A DNA stretch of 15,854 bases, taken from contig CAMYZY010000010.1 in NCBI GenBank assembly GCA_947304075.1, positions 1-15,854 of the forward strand. Direction: 5' to 3'. A program made the position numbers and the translations under genes. Positions 11,482 through 15,854 of this stretch are shown here, piece by piece. Each line of letters opens with the position of its first letter. Position 1 is the first letter of the stretch. The notes under the pieces are model-generated. The model searched no databases and was not told the origin of the DNA. It saw nothing but the letters and a program-made list of their open reading frames with translations. The DNA is from an uncultured Candidatus Saccharibacteria bacterium. GTDB lineage: Bacteria > Patescibacteriota > Saccharimonadia > Saccharimonadales > Saccharimonadaceae.

Positions 11482-13377
11482 CTATTGCTTGGAATTAAGA
11501 GCGGAAGCATTAGCGATAAGCCTGTCAAGAAAAGCTTGGCGGGCTTTTTCGGTGTTTTTGTTGTCACCTGCCCAGGCAAAGAGAGCTGGATCCTGCAAGG
11601 CACGGGCAAATGAGAAAGTGACAGGCCACTCATAGGGGCCATTCTTGATGATTTCGGCAAGATTATCCGTAGCTTGTTCGGGAGTTTGTCCGCCGGAAAG
11701 GAAAACAACTCCTGCAAGATCTGCTGGGACGTGGTTTTTGAGAGTTTCGGCGGTCATTTTGCCAATTTCTGATGGGGTAGACTGAGTTTCCATTTGCTTG
11801 CCGGCTAAAACCATATTGACCTTAAGAATGCAGGCGCGGAGATTAACATTGGCTTTTACTAGTTTATCAAAGAGACAGTCTAGGATTTTAGCGGTAGTTT
11901 CGGCATTTTGCTCGATGGTGTAGTAGCCGTCGTAGACGACTTCAGGTTCGACAATAGGGACGATGCCGGCTTTTTGACAGGCGTGAGCGTAATCGGCAAG
12001 GATTTGGCAGTTGGTTTCGATGGCGGTGGTGGTTGGGGTAATAATATCGCCCTGTTCGTCTAAGCGGATTTCAAAGGCGGAGCGCCATTTGGCGAAACGG
12101 AGTCCCATTTGATAGTAATTAGCGAGTCGTTTCTGTAGGCCGTCTAGACCTAAGGTCCAGGTTTCTTCTGGCTTATAGTTTTCATCTGGAACTAGGTGTT
12201 TGGGGACGGAATTGGCGAACTTTTCGAGACCTTGATCGACTTTGATGCCCGGGATGATGCGTTTGGAAATGAGAAAATCGACAAAATTTTGGCCGTTGTC
12301 GGCTAGTTGGTGCGCGGTTTCATCGAAAAGAATAACACCGTTGACGTAATTGCTGAGATTTGGGGTGGTGAAAAAGATGTTGCGGTAATCACGGCGGTTT
12401 TGATAGGTGTCATCGATAGCTAGTTGGTCGAATTTTTTGTGGATAGAACCACCGGATTCGTCAGCGGCTAAAATGCCTTTTGGTTCAAGGACTAAGCTTG
12501 ATGCGATTAGTTCTAGATTGTCTTTATAACTTGTAACTTTGGATTGATTGCGAATTTGGTCGAGATAGAGTGTAGCGTCTAGTCTGGAGTTTTCGACGTT
12601 GATGCGGGCGAATTTGAGGCTTTCTTTCATGGAGAAATTTAGAATCAAGGCACCTAAGATGGTGGCCGATGTAATTGAATAAGCGGACAAGTGAGTCAGC
12701 ATATCGATACGATTAACGGAGATTGTTTCGGATAGTTTGCCAAAGGAAATGTGGTCTTCGGAAATGTCGACTATCTTTGTGATGGCGGTTTTGCCCAGCG
12801 GTGTTTGGTCGAATGAAGGCGCGGAAAAAATAGCCGAAAAATTTTCACAAAAGACTAGCTCGGCGCGCGAAAGCAAAGGTCCAAGATATGATTCGTGCGG
12901 ATTACGAACGTAGATAATCAGTCTGGTGTTTGGCGAGTTATCGAGATAAGAGAGAATACTACTAGCGGTTTTTTGATTAAGGGTGGCAGAGCGATCGATA
13001 TAGAGATAGTCGTAATCGTCTTTGGGAGCAATGAAACTAGTGGTTTTAAAGGTGGATGGAGCTATATAACTGATGTTTTCGTCGGCGATAAGAATAAAAC
13101 GGCTGGCGATGGTTTGGGTATCCACGGAAGGGCCATCATCGGTGAACGAAAGATTAGAATTATTGATTTTGGCGTAAAGACCTAGTTTGGTAAGGACTTC
13201 AAGGGTAACAGCGGCGCCACCTAGGCTAGCGTTTTTGCTAAAAAAGTGATGTTCGCTGGCGTCAAAACTAATGTTTAACCATTTGACGTGGTTTTTGTCA
13301 GTTTCTAAATGCTCGCTTCTGGTATCAAGATTAAGATAAATATCGTTTAAAATATTGCCCACGATTAAGATGTTCAT
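11482..13377 (-). CDS. fba: PfkB-like domain fused to class I fructose-bisphosphate aldolase
   Basis: A 631-residue fusion. Residues about 285-631 are a full class I aldolase: GILAADES (301-308), GIKVDQG (377-383), AKWR with Lys430, VEPE (476-479), Schiff-base lysine in ILKVNMV (Lys519), LSGGQ (560-564) and FARALQDPALFAWAG. It should cleave fructose 1,6-bisphosphate to DHAP and G3P. Residues 1-280 follow the ribokinase/PfkB fold: ILIVGNILNDIYLNLD (3-18), SLGGAAVTLEVLTKLG (51-66), and the late helix at 232-246. In active PfkB kinases the GAGD motif there supplies the catalytic Asp; here the stretch is YSITSATILG, with no Asp, so the kinase half is probably inactive as a kinase and may bind sugar phosphate. 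The ATG follows an extended -10 by 6 bases. A PMM-like gene lies upstream on the same strand. Confidence 0.93.
   Translation of the reverse strand: MNILIVGNILNDIYLNLDTRSEHLETDKNHVKWLNISFDASEHHFFSKNASLGGAAVTLEVLTKLGLYAKINNSNLSFTDDGPSVDTQTIASRFILIADENISYIAPSTFKTTSFIAPKDDYDYLYIDRSATLNQKTASSILSYLDNSPNTRLIIYVRNPHESYLGPLLSRAELVFCENFSAIFSAPSFDQTPLGKTAITKIVDISEDHISFGKLSETISVNRIDMLTHLSAYSITSATILGALILNFSMKESLKFARINVENSRLDATLYLDQIRNQSKVTSYKDNLELIASSLVLEPKGILAADESGGSIHKKFDQLAIDDTYQNRRDYRNIFFTTPNLSNYVNGVILFDETAHQLADNGQNFVDFLISKRIIPGIKVDQGLEKFANSVPKHLVPDENYKPEETWTLGLDGLQKRLANYYQMGLRFAKWRSAFEIRLDEQGDIITPTTTAIETNCQILADYAHACQKAGIVPIVEPEVVYDGYYTIEQNAETTAKILDCLFDKLVKANVNLRACILKVNMVLAGKQMETQSTPSEIGKMTAETLKNHVPADLAGVVFLSGGQTPEQATDNLAEIIKNGPYEWPVTFSFARALQDPALFAWAGDNKNTEKARQAFLDRLIANASALNSKQ
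11518..11549 (+). terminator. rplY: rplY terminator inside the aldolase gene
   Basis: AAGCCTGTCAAG (11518-11529) pairs with CTTGGCGGGCTT (11535-11546), 12 bp with two G-T pairs, loop AAAAG, followed by TTTTT. This intrinsic terminator for the plus-strand rplY transcript lies within the last 70 bases of the opposite-strand aldolase reading frame. Confidence 0.82.
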
Positions 13378-13383
13378 GGTTTT

Positions 13384-13392
13384 ATTATAGCA
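13384..13392 (-). promoter_or_regulatory. Extended -10 of the aldolase fusion gene (leaderless)
   Basis: On the minus strand TGC (13392-13390) then TATAAT (13389-13384), with AAAACC before ATG 13377. It lies in the 51-base gap after the PMM-like gene, so the aldolase can be transcribed on its own. Confidence 0.72.
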
Positions 13393-13428
13393 TAATCAGG
13401 CAATTTCAAATGCTTCAAATCTCTAGTT

Positions 13429-14190
13429 CTATCCGATTACTCCTAAAATGCCCCTGAGAGCAAAAGCGGTGTCTTCGTGATTGCGGACAGTGATGGTGTC
13501 GATACCCATTTCAACCACTGGATAATCATTGCCGCCAGGCTGAGTCATGTCGCCGAAATAGAGAATATCATCTTTGGTGACATTTAATTCTTCTAGTAAA
13601 TGAGTCATGCCAAAAACTTTGTTCATACCAGGAGTGATGGCGTTGATAGACGTAGTGCCGCCGATTTCGTATTCAAATTCGGGACTAATTTCTTTACAAC
13701 GGGCGACGATTTGCTCGCGTTTTTTGTGGTCGGGATCCCAGGCGTATTTTTCTTCGGTACCAGCCTTCTGGCCGAGAGCAGAAAAGGTCACTTGAGAGAG
13801 ACGGTTTTCGATAATTTCATCACCGGGTTTTAGTTTGTCTTCTTCCCAGAAGCCAAGTTCTTTGGCGGCGGTTTCGATGGTTTTAGTGATTTTGGCAACT
13901 TGCTCGTCGGTTAAGGGGTAATTGTAGACTTGTTTCCATTCGCCGTTTTCGTGACGATAGTATTGAGTGCCTTGAGCGACGAATAGATGTAGATGACTAA
14001 GTTGCTCTTCGGTGGGATTCGGCAGGCGGTCGACGATTTGGATTAGGAATTGGTCGAATTTTTGTCCAGAAATAGGGCAAATTTCAAAGTGGTCCAGACA
14101 CTGGACTAATAAATTTGCAATGTCGTCTGTAATTGGGGTTTTGGCGACATTTAGGGTTTGGTCTATATCAAATGCTAAAACTTTTTTCAT
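13429..14190 (-). CDS. HAD-family phosphomannomutase-like phosphatase
   Basis: A 253-residue HAD protein from ATG 14190. The longest frame reaches ATG 14292, but the extra 34 residues overlap tpiA, have no family likeness, and the -10 at 14200-14205 lies inside them. Motif I is AFDIDQTL (Asp8, Asp10), motif II CPISGQKF, and motif IV YFGDMTQPGGNDYPV; the cap segment SALGQKAG and GGTTSINAITPGMNK match the eukaryotic-type phosphomannomutase subgroup (HAD-IIB). Such enzymes interconvert mannose-6- and mannose-1-phosphate through a phospho-Asp; a sugar phosphatase role is an alternative. It is divergent from tpiA with abutting -10 boxes and upstream of the aldolase fusion on the same strand. Confidence 0.85.
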   Translation of the reverse strand: MKKVLAFDIDQTLNVAKTPITDDIANLLVQCLDHFEICPISGQKFDQFLIQIVDRLPNPTEEQLSHLHLFVAQGTQYYRHENGEWKQVYNYPLTDEQVAKITKTIETAAKELGFWEEDKLKPGDEIIENRLSQVTFSALGQKAGTEEKYAWDPDHKKREQIVARCKEISPEFEYEIGGTTSINAITPGMNKVFGMTHLLEELNVTKDDILYFGDMTQPGGNDYPVVEMGIDTITVRNHEDTAFALRGILGVIG

Positions 14191-14199
14191 AATACTTTC

Positions 14200-14217
14200 A
14201 TTATAACATGCTATAAT
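14200..14217. promoter_or_regulatory. Abutting divergent extended -10 boxes (PMM-like gene and tpiA)
   Basis: Minus strand: TGT plus TATAAT at 14208-14200, then 9 bases to ATG 14190. Plus strand: TGC plus TATAAT at 14209-14217, then 6 bases (AAGGTC) to ATG 14224. The two nonamers touch with no base between, so two polymerases cannot sit there at once. Confidence 0.72.
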
Positions 14218-14223
14218 AAGGTC

Positions 14224-14994
14224 ATGAAAACTTATATTGTGGGCAACTGGAAGCTGAATTTTACAGTTGGTGAAGCTTCGATTTATCTTCATAAAATACT
14301 AAAAAATTTACCGGCTTATCGTGACGTTGAAGTGGTGGTGGCACCATCGCTACTGGCTTTGCAGCCGTTATCTTTGCAGGTTGATCGTCGTAAGATGAAA
14401 TTGGCGGCGCAGAATGGTTTTTATCGTGATTATGGGGCTTTTACGGGGGAAGTGTCTTTTTCGCAGCTCAGGGGAATTGTGGACTATGCGATTATCGGCC
14501 ATTCGGAAAGGCGGTACGTTTTTAGGGAAGATGATAAGATGATAGCGAAAAAAGTCGAAGCGGCAGTGAGAAACAGGATTACCCCAATTCTTTGTATTGG
14601 TGAGACGGAGTCAGAGAGAGCTTTTGGAGAGACGTCTGATGTAATTCGTGATCAACTGATGGGCGGACTCCGAGATGTATCTGATGATGATTTAGACAAA
14701 GTGATAATTGCTTATGAGCCGGTTTGGGCGATTTCGTCGACAAAGGCGTCAAAATTAGCCACACCAGATGAGATTAGTGAAGTAGTAAAGCTAATCAAGA
14801 AGAATTTGACCGAGATTTATGGAGCGAAATTAGCGGATGAGGTGCCGATTTTGTTTGGGGGGAGCGTAAATCCTTCAAATGCAGGGGCGTATCTCACGGT
14901 TCCGGGTGTCAATGGTTTGCTGATTGGTGGAGCGAGTTTGATTTTGAGTGAATTTATTGATATAATTGATACTGCTAAGAGAGTGAGGTCATGA
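14224..14994 (+). CDS. tpiA: Triosephosphate isomerase
   Basis: A 256-residue TIM that interconverts DHAP and glyceraldehyde 3-phosphate. NWKLN with Lys10, IIGHSERR with His93, AYEPVWAI with Glu165, FGGSV (211-215) and the phosphate-binding GGASL (235-239) are all in place. Loop 6, the lid over the active site, is unusual: after VWAI the common GTGKTAT is replaced by SSTKASKLAT, three residues longer and without the two glycines. The start follows an extended -10 by 6 bases. The stop overlaps the next start by 4 bases (ATGA). It lies next to the aldolase and PMM-like genes on the opposite strand. Confidence 0.97.
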   Translation: MKTYIVGNWKLNFTVGEASIYLHKILKNLPAYRDVEVVVAPSLLALQPLSLQVDRRKMKLAAQNGFYRDYGAFTGEVSFSQLRGIVDYAIIGHSERRYVFREDDKMIAKKVEAAVRNRITPILCIGETESERAFGETSDVIRDQLMGGLRDVSDDDLDKVIIAYEPVWAISSTKASKLATPDEISEVVKLIKKNLTEIYGAKLADEVPILFGGSVNPSNAGAYLTVPGVNGLLIGGASLILSEFIDIIDTAKRVRS

Positions 14995-15626
14995 ACAAGC
15001 GATACATGGATTTTGTGCCGACACGAAAAGCGGCGGTAAATGAGAAGAAGCCTGTTGAAACTGAACGGGTTTATCGTTCTGTGCCTAAAGTTCAGCCAAA
15101 AGTTCAGCCGAGAAAACCTACTGTAATTACCGCTACCAAGAAAACTGGTTTAGTTGGAATTAATAAGGATGATTTTTCGATTAATGATGAGCCAGAATTT
15201 GGGGTGATTGAAGATTTAAACAGTAGATTTGTGAGCAATAGTACAGAGAAGCGACCGCTAAATGAGAAAAAAGAAGTGGCAAAGCCTGTGAAAGTGGCGA
15301 AATCCAAGAGATTAATTGGTAGAAAGAGCAAGCGCGACAATGAGCCTGCGGTGTCTGTTAAAGAAGAGCGAGTTTCTAAGGCAGCTGAGACTTACAAGAT
15401 GCCCAAAAGTCCGTTTATTAATCAGGAGAAAGTTGCGAAGAGACCATTGTCTGGTAATGTTTATCAGAAGGAAATTATTGCTCCGAAAGAGGAAAAAGAA
15501 GGGCCGATTACAATTATTGCTAAACCGAATAAAGATAAGCATGCTGGCCTGATTATTACGATTATAATTACGATAATTTTGGGTGCTGCGGCGGGTACGG
15601 TGGCGTTTTTGCTTTTGCCTAAATAG
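14991..15626 (+). CDS. Basic tail-anchored hypothetical protein
   Basis: A 211-residue protein, highly charged and lysine-rich, low in predicted structure from 1 to about 185, with a single hydrophobic helix near the C-terminus (about 187-208, GLIITIIITIILGAAAGTV) and a final LLPK. It contains a short duplication, KVQPKVQP. It should lie in the cytoplasm and be anchored by its tail. It overlaps tpiA by 4 bases, so is expressed from the tpiA transcript. No family recognised. Confidence 0.78.
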   Translation: MNKRYMDFVPTRKAAVNEKKPVETERVYRSVPKVQPKVQPRKPTVITATKKTGLVGINKDDFSINDEPEFGVIEDLNSRFVSNSTEKRPLNEKKEVAKPVKVAKSKRLIGRKSKRDNEPAVSVKEERVSKAAETYKMPKSPFINQEKVAKRPLSGNVYQKEIIAPKEEKEGPITIIAKPNKDKHAGLIITIIITIILGAAAGTVAFLLLPK

Positions 15627-15635
15627 TTTTGTTGG

Positions 15636-15664
15636 TTGATTTTTAGAGTAGAATAGTGTATGAT
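15636..15664 (+). promoter_or_regulatory. Candidate promoter of the tRNA-His/tRNA-Gly pair
   Basis: TTGATT (15636-15641), 17 bases, TATGAT (15659-15664). Transcription would begin near 15671, leaving about 50 bases of leader before tRNA-His. Weaker match than the tRNA-fMet promoter. Confidence 0.45.
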
Positions 15665-15720
15665 AGTAGTGTTTCGTGGCTTAATAATGTGATATGGTGA
15701 CATAGAACTGTTACGAACAT

Positions 15721-15798
15721 GGTGGGATTAGCTCAGATGGTTAGAGCGTCTGATTGTGGTCCAGAAGGTCGTCGGTTCGATCCCGATATCCCACCCCA
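15721..15798 (+). tRNA. tRNA-His (anticodon GUG)
   Basis: A 78-base tRNA with encoded CCA. The extra 5' G (15721) opposite discriminator C (15795) is the identity mark of histidine tRNAs. Acceptor GTGGGAT pairs with ATCCCAC, anticodon loop TTGTGGT gives GUG, T-loop TTCGATC. The last anticodon-stem pair is an A-C mismatch. Confidence 0.95.
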
Positions 15799-15799
15799 T

Positions 15800-15854
15800 G
15801 CGGGTATAGTACAGTGGTTAGTATGCAAGTTTTCCAAACTTGAGATGAGAGTTC
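15800..15854 (+). tRNA. tRNA-Gly (anticodon UCC), cut by the window end
   Basis: GCGGGTA acceptor start, D-arm GTACAGTGGTTAGTAT, anticodon stem CAAGT with ACTTG around TTTCCAA (anticodon UCC), and the start of the T-arm GAGAGTTC at the window end. It begins one base after the CCA of tRNA-His, so both come from one transcript. Confidence 0.9.

Noticed and set aside
14191..14292. N-terminal extension of the PMM-like protein to ATG 14292
   Set aside because: It overlaps the tpiA start and contains both promoters; the HAD motif follows ATG 14190 directly.
15088..15117. Tandem repeat KVQPKVQP in the tail-anchored protein
   Set aside because: A single two-copy duplication in a disordered, lysine-rich region is not unusual.

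Overview
The window reads as a chromosomal segment from a small-genome bacterium of the Candidate Phyla Radiation, most likely Saccharibacteria (TM7). The base for this is inference: densely packed genes, shortened HrcA and GrpE, three pilin-like proteins, a glycolytic set containing a class I aldolase, and many small single-pass membrane proteins of unknown function. TGA is used as a stop (hrcA, tpiA), so this is not one of the lineages that reads UGA as glycine. tRNAs carry an encoded CCA.

Layout. 1-1473 is the odd part: one membrane-anchored hypothetical protein (151-930), then a 543-base stretch with no protein gene, packed with inverted repeats, terminators, a copy of a tRNA 3' tail and a real tRNA-Ile with anticodon UAU (1341-1417, minus). 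1474-5053 is a plus-strand set: a DivIC/FtsB-like protein, two prepilin-like proteins with GFTLIE cleavage sites, and a PilX-like protein that probably starts at TTG 3716. An initiator tRNA-Met with a textbook promoter and a two-way terminator follows (5065-5215). 5221-7539 (minus) is a tight three-gene operon: a polytopic membrane protein, an 80-residue ATP-cone-like protein and a flavoprotein disulfide-reductase homologue that lacks the redox cysteines. 7599-8981 encodes a secreted, membrane-anchored lamin-tail-like protein with three 24-residue cysteine repeats; its end overlaps the end of an adenylate kinase-like gene (8929-9552, minus). A CIRCE operator lies between adk and hrcA; hrcA and grpE overlap and are followed by ribosomal protein L25.

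11482-14994 is a carbon-metabolism block: a fusion of a ribokinase/PfkB-like domain with a class I fructose-bisphosphate aldolase, a phosphomannomutase-like HAD phosphatase, and triosephosphate isomerase on the opposite strand. Aldolase and TIM catalyse consecutive steps: fructose 1,6-bisphosphate to DHAP plus G3P, then DHAP to G3P. A basic tail-anchored hypothetical protein follows tpiA. The window ends in tRNA-His and a cut-off tRNA-Gly.

Two themes stand out. First, many genes share one promoter design: an extended -10 (TGnTATAAT, often ATGCTATAAT) exactly 6 bases before ATG, predicting leaderless mRNAs; only the gene at 151 and rplY show a longer leader with an AGAAAGGA ribosome site. Second, several enzymes are recognisable by fold but lack hallmark residues: the flavoprotein, the kinase half of the aldolase fusion, the TIM lid loop and the adenylate kinase P-loop. 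The best candidate for something undescribed is the structured element at 1161-1300, which on the minus strand ends in a copied tRNA-Ile 3' tail with CCA and is followed by its own terminator.
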